Below are positions 36,789-49,200 of a stretch of DNA of 64,000 nucleotides, in pieces (position 1 is the stretch's first letter; every line of letters starts with the position of its first letter). A model generated the notes under the pieces. The model ran no database searches, was not told where the DNA came from, and saw only the letters and a program-made list of their open reading frames with translations. The position numbers were made by a program, and so were the translations under genes. This DNA is from Notospermus geniculatus (taxonomy: Eukaryota; Nemertea; Pilidiophora; Heteronemertea; Lineidae). The stretch lies in the NCBI GenBank assembly GCA_002633025.1, contig NMRB01001455.1, positions 36,498 to 100,497 of the forward strand, given 5' to 3'.

Positions 36789-38356
36789 AGGTTCCATTAG
36801 TCATGTGGTAATCCATATGATTGTAGAAAAACAGGTGATATACAGCTTTACCTTTTGTTTTCATTCGCAGATGATTTTTTGTTGTTGAAAGTGTGCTACA
36901 AAATGAAATTTTCCATCAAATCTGCAGGAAGTGTTTTGGACTCAGGGGTGGACTGCTGCATGTAGTTTGGAATCTTGAGTGGTTGTCAGGGAAAAACTTC
37001 CAAAAATAACAAACAGATGCGATAAACTTTCAAAAGTTATTGGGCCGTATGCATAAAAATGAAGCATTTACTTCTAGCAAAAGCCAAAAGTAAAAGCAGT
37101 TGCTTGAAGCCAAAAGTAAAAGTAAAAGCAATTACTTGGTTTCATATGCATAATCGCTTACTTCTATTTCAAAGCAAAAGCTTATACTTGCAAGCATTTG
37201 CTTGTTTACCAAAGGTTCTACAGTTGGAGCAATTGCTCAGTTATGTATATGAATTCTAGCATTTGCTAGAAAGGAGCAAGTACATGTAATTGCTTTTTAG
37301 CAAAAGCATTTACTTTGGGTTTTATGCATACGGATGGGAGTAATTGCTTCAATTTTCAAGTAAAAAGCATTTGCCTTTTTTTATGCATATGGACCATTGA
37401 TGGGGAAAAATGGTAGGTTTTCCAAGATTATCATCATAACATGATCCCCAGCTCAGAAACAGTTGTTGATTGACTTCAGATAACAAAACTTCTTTAATTA
37501 CAAAACAGGCACTTCCAAGTCAATATTCTTTCAACTCAACACCTGCAAAACTTTTTCCAATTTCTTGCATGAAATATTAAAAATTCACTTCCTGGACAAA
37601 AATCCGAGTCATAGCATGAACCTGAACTATTCTGGTGTAGTGAAATCTATCTTTACTAAGTACCTGGGAGTTTATTAATAGAGATGGTGTGTTCAAGCCT
37701 GTCCGGTCATGACTATAGCCCAGGTGGGGCATGGGAAAGGCAATCAAAGATAATCTAAAGACCCAGTTTAGAATATTACGCCATGGGTCATATTGTCATA
37801 TTCTGAAAAACCCTTATCCAGCTAATCTAGTGCCCTTATTTTTGTTCCACCGCATCCTCTGTCACCTCATTCAATAACAACCACCGTCATCCCTAAATCC
37901 TGCCCTTAAACCATATAACAGAAAGAGACCGTTTAACTGAAATAGCTCTAACAGGACAACACAGATCAGACACCTAATCCCCTCCTAAATTACTCATCAA
38001 ACATCATCCCTATTTTCAGGTGCCAAACCTACTTCATGTTTGACAGTTAGTTGAAGGGCCATCAACTGGATTAAACCAACAGGCCAGCAACCAAAAATTA
38101 TTTTTAACTGGATAGGATTGACACAGACACAGTTTCACTTTTATCCAGCTATAAATGTCATCTTTGCAAACAACTAGTAGTAGTTCTGCAAACTTCATCA
38201 TTGCTTGTTTACTTATGAGGCAAAAAACATTTCTGGGTACTTGCCAATTTCATATTCCTAAATTGCCCAATGATGCCATAGCTCACCTAATTAGTCAAGA
38301 ATTGAATGCACATGACAATAGTGGCCATGTAATATTTTTTGCAAACAATCCTGTTG
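36789..38356. repeat. direct duplication, copy with MITE
   Basis: AGGTTCCATTAGTCATGTGG through GCAAACAATCCTGTTG recurs at 38367-39556. This copy includes a 354-bp MITE (37042-37395) and about 21 further bases near 36940 that are absent from the other. It ends at the N at 38357. Confidence 0.95.
37042..37395. mobile_element. 354-bp MITE with GGGCCGTATGCATAAA ends, ATT duplication
   Basis: The left end GGGCCGTATGCATAAA pairs with the right end TTTATGCATATGGACC. ATT flanks both sides (37039-37041, 37396-37398), and the second copy reads AGTTATTGATGG with one ATT at about 38598, a clean empty site. The body repeats AGTAAAAGCA/TGCTTTTACT and CAAGTA motifs on both strands. Internal TATGCATA motifs near 37144 and 37321 suggest it is itself composite. 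Confidence 0.92.
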
Positions 38357-38357
38357 N
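38357..38357. other. single N at a duplication junction
   Basis: It lies exactly where copy 1 ends (CTGTTG) and about 10 bases before copy 2 starts, so this is an assembler join. Confidence 0.9.
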
Positions 38358-38366
38358 GGTAGATAG

Positions 38367-39556
38367 AGGTTCCATTAGTCATGTGGTAATCCATATGATT
38401 GTAGAAAAACAGGTGATATACAGCTTTACCTTTTGTTTTCATTCGCAGATGATTTTTTTTGTCGAAAGTGTGTTACAAAATGAAATTTTCCATCAAATCT
38501 GCAGGAAGTGTGCTGCATGTAGTTTGGAATCTTGAGTGGTTGTCAGGGAAAAACTTCCAAAAATAACAAACAGATGCGATAAACTTTCAAAAGTTATTGA
38601 TGGGGAAAAATGGTAGGTTTTCCAAGATTATCATCATAACATGATCCCCAGCTCAGAAACAGTTGTTGATTGACTTCAGATAACAAAACTTCTTTAATTA
38701 CAAAACAGGCACTTCCAAGTCAATATCCTTTCAACTCAACACCTGCAAAACTTTTTCCAATTTCTTGCATGAAATATTAAAAATTCACTTCCTGGACAAA
38801 AATCCGAGTCATAGCATGAACCTGAACTATTCTGGTGTAGTGAAATCTATCTTTACTAAGTACCTGGGAGTTTATTAATAGAGATGGTGTGTTCAAGCCT
38901 GTCCGGTCATGACTATAGCCCAGGTGGGGCATGGGAAAGGCAATCAAAGATAATCTAAAGACCCAGTTTAGAATATTACGCCATGGGTCATATTGTCATA
39001 TTCTGAAAAACCCTTATCCAGCTAATCTAGTGCCCTTATTTTTGTTCCACCGCATCCTCTGTCACCTCATTCAATAACAACCACCGTCATCCCTAAATCC
39101 TGCCCTTAAACCATATAACAGAAAGAGACCGTTTAACTGAAATAGCTCTAACAGGACAACACAGATCAGACACCTAATCCCCTCCTAAATTACTCATCAA
39201 ACATCATCCCTATTTTCAGGTGCCAAACCTACTTCATGTTTGACAGTTAGTTGAAGGGCCATCAACTGGATTAAACCAACAGGCCAGCAACCAAAAATTA
39301 TTTTTAACTGGATAGGATTGACACAGACACAGTTTCACTTTTATCCAGCTATAAATGTCATCTTTGCAAACAACTAGTAGTAGTTCTGCAAACTTCATCA
39401 TTGCTTGTTTACTTATGAGGCAAAAAACATTTCTGGGTATTTGCCAATTTCATATTCCTAAATTGCCCAATGATGCCATAGCTCACCTAATTAGTCAAGA
39501 ATTGAATGCACATGACAATAGTGGCCATGTAATATTTTTTGCAAACAATCCTGTTG
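38367..39556. repeat. direct duplication, copy without MITE
   Basis: Second copy of 36789-38356. It is nearly identical over about 1.1 kb apart from the missing MITE and a few small indels. Confidence 0.95.
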
Positions 39557-39644
39557 TAAAGAGTATATGACCATGCAACTCTTCATGTTTTCAGAAATCC
39601 CCGTAGTGCCACAGGTGAAAACACTTAGTCCATGAAGGTTTACA

Positions 39645-39905
39645 GGGCCCATATTCATAAGAGAACTTAAGTTTGTGTTTGGTACTTATCCTTTGTTTAA
39701 AATATTAATACAATCAAAAATAGATTAGTACAACACAAGTTCTAAGTTCTTTTATCAATATGGGCTCCATTTATAAAAGAACTTAAGCCTAATCGGAGGT
39801 ATTGATTGTTTAACACAATAGGTATGTGAACTTAAGCCTAATCGGAGGTATTTATCTTTTGTTCAACACAATAGGTAGGTGTTCTTAGACTTAAGTTCTT
39901 AGGCC
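39645..39905. mobile_element. two adjacent CATATTCATAA-family MITEs
   Basis: The first runs from GGGCCCATATTCATAAGAGA (39645) to TTATCAATATGGGC (about 39765). The second runs from about 39762 (GGGCTCCATTTATAAAAGAA) to AAGTTCTTAGGCCCC (about 39906). The second contains a direct repeat of about 50 bp (AACTTAAGCCTAATCGGAGG, twice). Both have inverted ends with AGAACTTAAG inside. Confidence 0.7.
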
Positions 39906-40012
39906 CCAGGGTCCATATTCATAAACATACTTAAGTCAAAGTGTGATACTTATCTTTTGTGTTGAACAAAGGATAAGTGTCACCTTAGTAGTTTTATGAA
40001 TATGGGCCCTGG
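39906..40012. mobile_element. intact 107-bp palindromic MITE
   Basis: CCAGGGTCCATATTCATAAA and TTTATGAATATGGGCCCTGG are inverted ends. The interior (CTTATCTTTTGTGTTGAACA...) is also partly self-complementary. The same element occurs in reverse orientation at 6721-6796 and, interrupted, at 2201-2424, which makes it an interspersed family in this window. Confidence 0.85.
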
Positions 40013-41403
40013 GCATCATGCTTTTATGCACCATAGGACTACTAAACAAGTTAGGACAGAGAACGATATGTTGTAGCCTTGCATTAAATGTGATCCAAAT
40101 AGATGGTTTAATGACACATCTTCTTTTTAAGAAAGTCTACTGCACCATTACCGTCAGCATGACTGAACATGTCAAAACTCGTTCAGTATCCTTAGCGCAC
40201 GTTGCGTTTCTGTGCCAGTAAAAATACGATCATCATCAGCTGATTTCAAAATCAATATGGAGAACCGGGAGTTGAGGTACTTGAGCGCATGTTACTACTC
40301 CCGGGCTACCTGGATGCGGATGCATCGCTTAGCATTAGCATGTTCCACAACGAATAAAGAAGGCTATGTAGCACTTATGAAATGTGTCATTTAAACACGA
40401 ACAATCCAACATTTCTGAGCTCCCAATTATCACAACATCGTGACAGGACTCGGCTTGCAGAATGGAACACGCTTGCTCATAGTGTTTATTTATTCATTGA
40501 GGACCTTGCATCAACCCCAAATAGAATCTACCACTCTGTTAGAGCCCTGGCTCTTCACCAAAAGCCTCCCACTTCAAAGTAAATTTAGCAGTATTGCTGT
40601 AAGATTACATCCCATGAAATCAAACTATACACAAGGTATAGAGAAATGCAATTTAATTCAACACTACGCTTTTTCGAAGAAATTTTGCAATCTGAATACT
40701 TAATGTTTCATCCTGTCAGCTTGTAACGTTTCAATCCAACATCCACGCAGAAAAATTTAATCTACTCGTTTCTGAGAAGACAATCCAGGCACCGATTCAT
40801 TCATATGAATAACCACCGCCAAGTTTAATCATGGCCTGGATCAAGATCTCTTCCTTCCCAAGACACCAGACCAATACATTTTACTCAGTCTCAGTGTGAT
40901 AAATGGATATCTGGTAATCAATATTTTACAACCGGAACTAAGATACATACATATCACCATGGACACGCGTCAACAAACACAAATGAGGAAAGGTGAAACG
41001 TCACCATACAAAGGTATTGTTGGTCGGGTGTTGGTTTGCAAAGGTGGAATCAAAGGGAAAGTATTGAGTAGATAAAAACAATTTGTTTTGTTTTTATTAT
41101 GCTTTCTGTTAATAGGTGGATTTTAACTCATCTACCACCAAAGTTCAGCAGACAACATCTCAGGTCAACTTTTCTCACATCCTGTCATACTGATTGAAAA
41201 ATATTTGAAGGAATGTTGTTCCTAACAACCATCTGTAAGATGCGTCTTCATTTTTTTCCAATTTTTCCGCAACTCTTTTTAGAAAACTTCAACAGAATCA
41301 ACTCAAAACCTGGTGGCAGATGAGTTTATATCACATTACTCAGGGTTTAAGCCAGAACATTGAAAAGACAGATTGCTATCAGCCTTACAATGCAATATTA
41401 TTT
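40013..41403. other. non-coding stretch
   Basis: No supported gene or repeat. Confidence 0.5.
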
Positions 41404-41597
41404 GTGAGCCGCTCCAGCAAAAGCAGACGCTTGTCACAAGTGATCATCATTGGTCATCAGTTTACTCAACTATTATCACTGCTGTCCACTACTATTGTAA
41501 ACCCGCATCAATGTACATTTCAGCTGTTGTGCTCCAAGGCCATTAACCCTTTCCTTGAGTTGTGACAAAAGCGTCTGCTTTTGCTGGAGCGACTCAC
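41404..41597. mobile_element. 194-bp inverted-repeat element, 36-38-bp arms
   Basis: GTGAGCCGCTCCAGCAAAAG... (41404-41439) is inverted at 41560-41597, with one mismatch and a 2-base indel. The 120-bp centre has no coding potential. It is probably a MITE; the flanking duplication is not clear. Confidence 0.8.
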
Positions 41598-44065
41598 ATT
41601 TTGTTCCATATGCCTTGACATTACATGACCATGCAGTTGTAAGCTACCACCACACACCCTTCTTTTCCTTCGTGAATATCCTTCACTCATCAATCAAAAC
41701 ATATGTGGAAACAACTTGCAGTCTAGAACATGCATGACGCCATGAGCTTGATTCTGTCTGTGATCTTCTCCTTACCAAGACGAAATTTGCATTGTTTATG
41801 TCCTAGTCTGATCCCAGACTAATATTTCGTACATCTAGGGTAGGCCAAGTGATAATAATGACAGCGACACCAGATGCAAACATCGATTAAGCCAGTAATT
41901 TTGATTGAGGTCCCGAAGCCCCCTGGAATCATCAGGAACCATTAGGACATCTCATATTCTGTCCTGCTCGTGAAACGCTGTCATCTGGAATAATTTCCCA
42001 GAGCCCAATCTCTCATCAGTGTCTCGTTGCAATTCTTTACCATTTATCATAAACTTGCAGAAAGATGAGTAATGGAGAGGGCAATTTTTCTGGAGACATC
42101 GAACCAGTCTTGTCTGCCATCGAAGCTTTAATGTTTGCTTAAATGAATTTCAGACGACATTTTGAATGGATTCCCCTACGACAAGTATCCCAAAAGATTA
42201 ATCCAATAAATTTGAAGGAATTCATTTGAATAATGCGCCGGCGAGATGCTTGTGCACCAAACAACATCACTGTTGACTGCTTTGGAAATTTCCTCTGTAA
42301 TGCACTATTAAAGAGACAGCACGGTGGGATGTTCACTGTGCTGGATCTTGCCTGCTGGCAAAACTCTTTTGCATCATCAAAGATACGTGTACCATGCATG
42401 GTTTGAAGATCACCATAGAATGATGGTCAACAACTTCAAATGTTCTGATCCTAAGTTCTATGTTCAATATTCTGGAGGTTGTGTGCAGTGCAGCGAACAA
42501 ATTCCTCACAGGTTGCTAAATTCTATTTCAAATACATGTGTACATATCTGTGGTGATCAACATTTCTTTTTTACAGGTTGGTATTAGAAAAGGTTTCTTC
42601 CTGCAATGTTTTTACAAACACTTCCTATCGAATTTTTGAAAAATTGCAGCATGCCCTTGGCCCCACAGGCAATGTAGTTTAAGGCTTATAAGACTTTAAT
42701 TTTTAATTTTTTTGCATTATTTCCGGTCTTTCTTTAGAAAGACAGAAGATCATCCCCACATTGGACATGTTTGTCATGACAAAAAAGAATTTTTTCCAAT
42801 CTGACTTTTTTAACAATCTCTATTCTTTAGATTTTCAAGAAAAATTAATATCAACAACATTCTAAAGATAATTTTTTGACATTTCCCCGAAAAAGGCAGA
42901 GAGGATAGTGAAAGCTGCACTGTAAATAACTGGTTTAATCTCCCGGCCTAAAAATCTCCAGAGCAGCCGCATCTTTTTGAAAAAGACCTGTTACATCCTT
43001 TATGCCTGGAGCAATTTCAAATGATTTGCCACACGTCTCCCACTTCAAAAAGCACCGATGATTTTTTCAATTTAGACTACAGCTGAGGCAAGCTTGAAAA
43101 GCACAAGATGAAAATTCACCAGCCATTCACAAAATTAAATTTGTTATTGACAACATCAGACAACTGCCACCTGTTTCATAAGGACTCGCAACATAAGAGC
43201 CGGGATTATGGCCATGAATATGGTAATTGAAATTAACCAAGTTTGTTGACTGCTGAAAAGGGTGTTTTTGATTTTCGTAAACTCTATGCATAGACAAATA
43301 TTCTCCTTTCTTTATCGGCTTCAACTGACTTATCGGGGACTGCAATGCAATTCGTAACAGCATGAGGAAGTTTGCAAGATAGGCCTACCAAACTGCCTGT
43401 ATGATGAAGTACACTGTTGTGGGCGATCGCTTACAGCTGATAGACCTCCACCAAGTCCTGTATCAGCCCCAATGGCTACAAGCTATCATTACTGGGATGA
43501 AACTGAAATTGACAACAACCATTTTCATCATCAGGGAAAGGTGAACCATTTAGTCAGGACCTCAGGTATCCCTTGATTGTTTTTCGGGATTTGGTTGATG
43601 CCTCTTCACAAACCATGTAACGACCACCATTGCCCAAGAAAGGATGAATTTTTTGCTTTTATGAATGGAACTGGGAATCATGAAATACAACTTCCTATGT
43701 TGTAACTTGGAGTAAATGCACTGTGCATCATCTAATCCGACAGCATGTTACCAATGAGCTTAGTTCAGGTGGAATTAATCCTCACAATGGTGACATTAAG
43801 AACACAGCATGTTGATTTCAAGTTTTACACATTTGTCAATTTCAACAAGAAAGCCAAGGCAAGAGAACAATACACATTGTGTCACGGTTGACTGAGAACT
43901 GTTGTATTAAACAATTGGCCAAATTACCCAAATTGATGGACACCAGAAATTGCCTGCCTTTCTTATGGACTTGTTCAAATTTTTTTTCATACTCTGCCTC
44001 ATGCAATATGTCTTCCACAGATATTTCAAACGTATTGATGGGTGCCGTGTTGATCAGCAATGATA
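41598..44065. other. non-coding stretch
   Basis: No supported gene. Short open frames on both strands lack domains. Confidence 0.5.
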
Positions 44066-44269
44066 TAGAAATGAAGAATTTCGAAAACACCTTTTTCATG
44101 ATCAACTGAGTATTATTGAGACTAGCTTTCGACCCCTACTAGGTCTTCATCAGGTCTGATGAAAAACATTGGTTACATGGTATATAAGGCAGAAAATAGG
44201 GGTCGAAAGCTAGTCTCAATAATACTCAGTTGATCATGAAAAAGGTGTTTTCGAAATTCTTCATTTCTA
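44066..44269. repeat. perfect 73-bp inverted repeat with hammerhead-like core
   Basis: 44066-44138 is the exact reverse complement of 44197-44269, around a 58-base loop. On the minus strand CTGATGA (44153-44147) is followed by GACC-TAGTAGG-GGTC, then GAAA and AGCTAGTCTC. On the plus strand CTGATGA (44156-44162) is followed farther on by GGTCGAAAG (44201-44209). CUGAUGA...GAAA is the conserved hammerhead ribozyme core. Such motifs are known in the terminal repeats of Penelope-like retroelements, which often insert with inverted ends. Confidence 0.75.
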
Positions 44270-45608
44270 CTGATATTTCAGAACTTAGGGTAAGTAAGTA
44301 AAGTGCTCTTTGCTCTGCCTGCAGCATAAACTGCTAGTTGCTACCCACATCCAGTCCCACAGTGCAGAAAAGGCACGCCAGCATATGTTATCAGCTGCAG
44401 TATCGAAGACTCATGTTGGTGCGGCCTTAAACCCATAAAGAGCAAACAGGAGACAGTAAGCCATAGGAAATAATAAATGATGTTCTAGCTTCCATGGTTG
44501 ATCAGTCATATATCTGCACCAATGTCAACCAGAGGCTAGTAATCACCGCTTATTATAAATGAGGCGAGGATGATAAGAATGAACACATAGGGAGCGAAGA
44601 GATGCATCAAATGATAGAAGCCATGCGGTTTAACATGTTGGGTCTTACTCGCAAAGCCTTTGTCAGACAGATCTGTAAGTAGGCTGGTTGCCTAGTATTT
44701 CATTCCCAGACCCTCCGCATCGAAAATTTATGGATGGAAGAAGAATCCAGAAAACTTACAAATTTGGCAATGTTTTTTGGTAAGGTCAATGAACACCTAC
44801 CACTCTGTTCATTAAAGATTGACAGGGAGGTTTCGAGGTGGTTGATGACATCAACAAAGCTTGTTTACCTGTTCATGTAGACTGAACAATTGTCTTACCT
44901 GAAAGTACAGAAGGAAAAACATCAGAGTGAAAGGTAAGTGAGGTAAGAGGTAAGCAAGGAGCAGTTCAGTTGTGGGGTAGCAGGCGCCATTATCATATAG
45001 GATGCTGAAATGTAGAAATTGGTCGTACCCAAATATCTCCGGTAGTATGGATTATTGATCCTCTCCTTTTTGCAAACACCCTTTAAGAGAGATGGCACAA
45101 AAAATGCTTCCAAACAGTGGCCCCTCTAAGACTGCTCATTCTTTCTAAGTGGTAAAAAAATATTTGAAGCTTGCACATTTTTGAGTACATTTGGCATCTT
45201 TGCTACAACTGCAAAAAGCAATGTCTTCTGCTCTTATTGATATGGTTAGCTGCAGACACTGTGAATGATGCCACCATTCATCCGATTTGTAATATTGCTT
45301 TCCGTTGGAGCCATTTTGTGGTGGAGTAAACAATGAGGCAGTCAGAGCAAAGAGAGAAGAGCGAAGAATGTAAATAGAGATGATTGTTTCTGTTGATGCT
45401 TCCACAGAAGAAATTGACTGAAATGTTCTGGAGACAGTGTTTGGGGAAGATTTCCAATATTATTGTGGCGTCTCAGTCAAGAATGGTTTTTTGTATACAG
45501 CTAAGTTTTCTTTATTTACAAGCACAATTTTTTACAATTCTGTCTTTCAGGCAAATAGATTTACATGAAACCTTTTTTTTTCAGAAATGAGATGAAACAT
45601 TTTTTCCA
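44270..45608. other. non-coding stretch
   Basis: No supported gene or repeat. Confidence 0.5.
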
Positions 45609-46203
45609 TGAACTTGGTTCTGGTGAAAGATGCAAAAATGAAGAAGACTCTTTGGGATCAGCCAAGGAAGTCTGCAAAACGACTAGAAGACCCATCTGGT
45701 GCTCACCAGTCTATCTGGCCTGACGGCCATCTAGCCTGGTTCGAATCCATCACATTTCCCGTTTCTGAGGGGGCGAGAGCCTCAGCCAATCATCGGGGCG
45801 CGAAGGAAAATCGACGTGCCAATCAAAATCCATGTTACATAAGTGTCCAACGGTGATTTGTTTCGCGTGTTCTGATTGGCTCGGAGGCGGGGTCAAGTAG
45901 GGGTCAGGTTCATTAATAATTTATGCATTAACGGAAAAGATGACAGGATTCCGACAAGGCTAAAGACGGAGTCGATAGCCTTGTTTGGACAAGATGAGAA
46001 GACCAAGACGTCTGCACAGGAACCTAAAGGATAAAGGACAGAATCAGTGTTTAACAGCTTGGGCAGATGAACTGGTTTTGGTGAAAGATGCAAAAATGAA
46101 GAAGAACTGTTTGGGATCAGCCAAGGATGTCTGCAGAACAACTCAAATACCAAGATGTCTGCACAGGAACCTAAAGGATAAAGGACAGAATCAGTGTTTA
46201 ACA
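45609..46203. repeat. two-unit tandem repeat (about 147 bp) split by a MITE
   Basis: Part 1 (GGTGAAAGATGCAAAAATGA...GTCTGC) occurs at about 45609-45682 and 46069-46143. Part 2 (GTCTGCACAGGAACCTAAAG...GTTTAACA) occurs at about 46004-46056 and 46150-46203. The first unit is interrupted by the element at 45693-45996. Confidence 0.85.
45693..45996. mobile_element. 304-bp hAT-like MITE, 8-bp duplication
   Basis: AGAAGACC flanks both sides (45685-45692, 45997-46004). The ends start CATCT and finish AGATG. Imperfect inverted similarity extends about 80 bp inward (for example TAGCCTGGTTCGAATCC against TAGCCTTGTCGGAATCC). A second inverted pair, GCCTCAGCCAATCA and TGATTGGCTCGGAGGC, lies deeper. The 8-bp duplication fits hAT-type elements. 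It is noticeably richer in GC than its surroundings. Confidence 0.8.
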
Positions 46204-49200
46204 AAAAGCTTTTGGTAGATCATACCCTGGAAACCGGAGTGATAAATCTGCTCTTTTATTACACGTCCTATTGTCACAGTGCATTCTCTATGGATGATTG
46301 ATACTTGTTTCATTCGATGATTATGTTTGTTTATTTGCCGATGTGATTGATATATTCCTGCTAATGTTGCCTCGAAGGCGACAGTGCACTGTAAAATATG
46401 GCTGTGCATTAATGGCGTACGATCCATCACCGGATAGATAAAGCACCTCCTGATACTCTGTAGTTCTGTCCTTAACTGAGATGGGTGCTCTGGTCATTAA
46501 GGTGAATCTGCAGCAGTCATTCTGGAGTCAAATTTGGTCGCCTCAACTGGAAGGCTGTCATTCCTGCAGCGTATCAACACCAATGTTTTCAACAAGTGTG
46601 CGAAGTCTACCACAAGTACTGCCAACATCAATGATGAAATCGACTCCAAATTAAGACAGTCTTATTGAAGTGCTCCCACCTTTCGCTCCTTCAAGTCAGA
46701 AGTAAGAACCTCAACAATGAAATGGCAGCAACAGAGGAATGAAAGTGACATGCATGGGGTATTCGAAAGCTTTTGTTAATGGATGGAAATTGATGAATGT
46801 GATGGCATCCCCTGATTCAGAAAAAATTTCTTCTGCAAACAAGAATGCAGAAGAAGTTCCTCTTTCCATTACTTCTCTTGATTTGTATGCTGGTAAACTA
46901 CAGCAGTGATGACATCACCTGGTCTAAGAGCGTGTCTAGACGTGGCTCTTTATGGTTGCCCTGATACTTCGAATGGCTTAGCAGTCATAACCGAACCATA
47001 ATATCCCGTCATTACCTTCCAGATGTAGCATTTTGCATGCCAGGTCCATACCAGATATTATTCATCCGAATGGCACCCGGTAAATGTCAAATGCCAGGAG
47101 AGCCATTCGTCACACGGGGTGGCAAGCACTGGAAGGAAAGATGGCTGAGATATCATGTATGGAACTTGGCAGAAACATGCATGATGGTTCGCAGCAAGTC
47201 CAACTAGCTTCTTGAAGCATTCCATGCAATGTTGGTCGGAACCTTCCTTGCTGGCAAGAACCCAGGACATCAATCTGGTTCATAGCAAAGCAATACCTTG
47301 GAAGTAGGACTTGCCTGTGATACCATGATGATGCCAGTGATACCATGAGAATGCCAGCGATACCATGAGAGAGACTAAGGGCAGAACCTGGTAAGGAGCA
47401 AAAGAACAACTGACCAAGTAAAGAACACCCCAATACTTTGGAAGCTCATCGGACCTCTCAACCAGTCAAGTTGGGAACTGAATATATTTCTATGAAATAT
47501 CTCATGCGACAGAGCATATCTCCCGCGCTGATTGTGACCCAGTGATTCTGTCTCCCTCAGATTTTTTGTAATCAATCAAAAAATCTTTGCAATCTCTACA
47601 ATCAGATTATCTCAGTGTTGCATGTCCAAAATGTCGATGAAAAAATGATATGATTATCAATATTCAAGGATGAAATAATGCAACTCCACACTTGAAGCAA
47701 CATTGGTGAACTATTCTGTTGCCTGATGCCTCAGTGGAAGGAAGCCGACCATTCCCAAGGGATCATATTCTGATTTGATGAGACGCAGGATAAAGACTCA
47801 GTCGCTTTCAGCTGCTTTTCAATCTTGCAGCGATGAATGCTCATGAGGAGACTTACCTGGGTCATGGCAGTATATGACATCATTAGTTTTAGTGCCAATA
47901 CAGCAGCATTACGTCCTAATCTTATTACAAAGTTCTCCGCTCATCTTCCTGGGATGCTGTCTCCCCTGAGAGAAGACTAGGCACAGTTTTCATTTTATTC
48001 AGCTCTATTGATTGACAGGTCTGCCATGGGTGAGATTGCAACGAACACAAAGGAAGTCCCGATACAGATGATGCTCAGGTATCAATATCTCCATTTCGTG
48101 ATTATCTGCAAATCTCCAGTGTGACAGTATCATGGCAGTCGTGGCAGTCAGGACATAGCAAGTCATATATGAGAATTCTGCCCAGTTGCCATAACAATTC
48201 TTCATGAACTGGACCCGTTATGTCTTCCTTATTTTTTTTTACAATGTTGGACTGGTGGAGACAAAGAAATTCACCTTTTACCAAAGTTGGTCTAAATCAG
48301 ATTTCTTGTGAATATCCTCTGGATGTGTAGGCCTACAGTCATTGATTAGGTTCTTCCTACAGAGTTGAGAACCAAGAAGAATTTTCAACCTGTGGCACAA
48401 CGGCAGGCAGCCAACTGAGCGTCTTTCAGAAATTATTGCATAAATCAACTAATACAATGAGGGCTATTAGCAAAATTGGCAATCGTTACGCCAAGAGTTC
48501 AATAATGTTTTAGTTCAATAGAAACCACGCACATTGAAGAGGATGGCGCCTGGCTAAATGCCTAATAGAGTAAACTGGCAATGATCTTGCCTTGTCAATT
48601 GGATTACATAATGAAGGCATTAGACTCTCGTTGCTAATCAAGGCAAATGTAACTCTACTCGAAGGAATGGCTAAATCAAATTCAGACTCAGCTTATTAAT
48701 TCCTGCTGAGGAAAGCTGGCATGATTGAACTGCTTCTTTAATGCAAATGCACATGCACTCTAATCTACTTCAAGCCAAGTTGACGAGAACATGCAGTGTC
48801 TTTGGTGTACCGGTATGTACTCTTCATGCAAACTCATGGTGAATGTATGCATTGTCTCCTGCACCACAACAAGCTCTTACAATCAAGCACTGCAAATTAT
48901 AGATAAATGCCTTCTTGAACAGTATCAGGGCATCAGACCTGACCTCCAGCATCATCAGATCCTCTGGGATGTTCATGAATGGATATCCCAATAACATTCA
49001 GCATTAATTTCATTTCAAGTCTTTCACATGGTAGCTCACAACTTTTTTCAGTCCCACTGACACATGATATAAGCACAAACTTAATCAACGCCTGTTTAAT
49101 TGGCAATCTGATGACAAAGTTGATTAAGTTTTTTGCCAACAACCCGCAGAAGCCAAGTCAAGCGATCATTTATTGGTGATGCACAAACATTACACACGAT

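Noticed and set aside
45738-45748. tRNA B box GGTTCGAATCC suggesting a second SINE
   Set aside because: No A box lies at the right distance. The motif is part of an inverted end of an element with an exact 8-bp target duplication.
47871-48000. Minus-strand exon ending at CAG|GTAAGT near 47870
   Set aside because: The donor is perfect, but every frame from the best upstream acceptor (CTTCTCTCAG) meets a stop.
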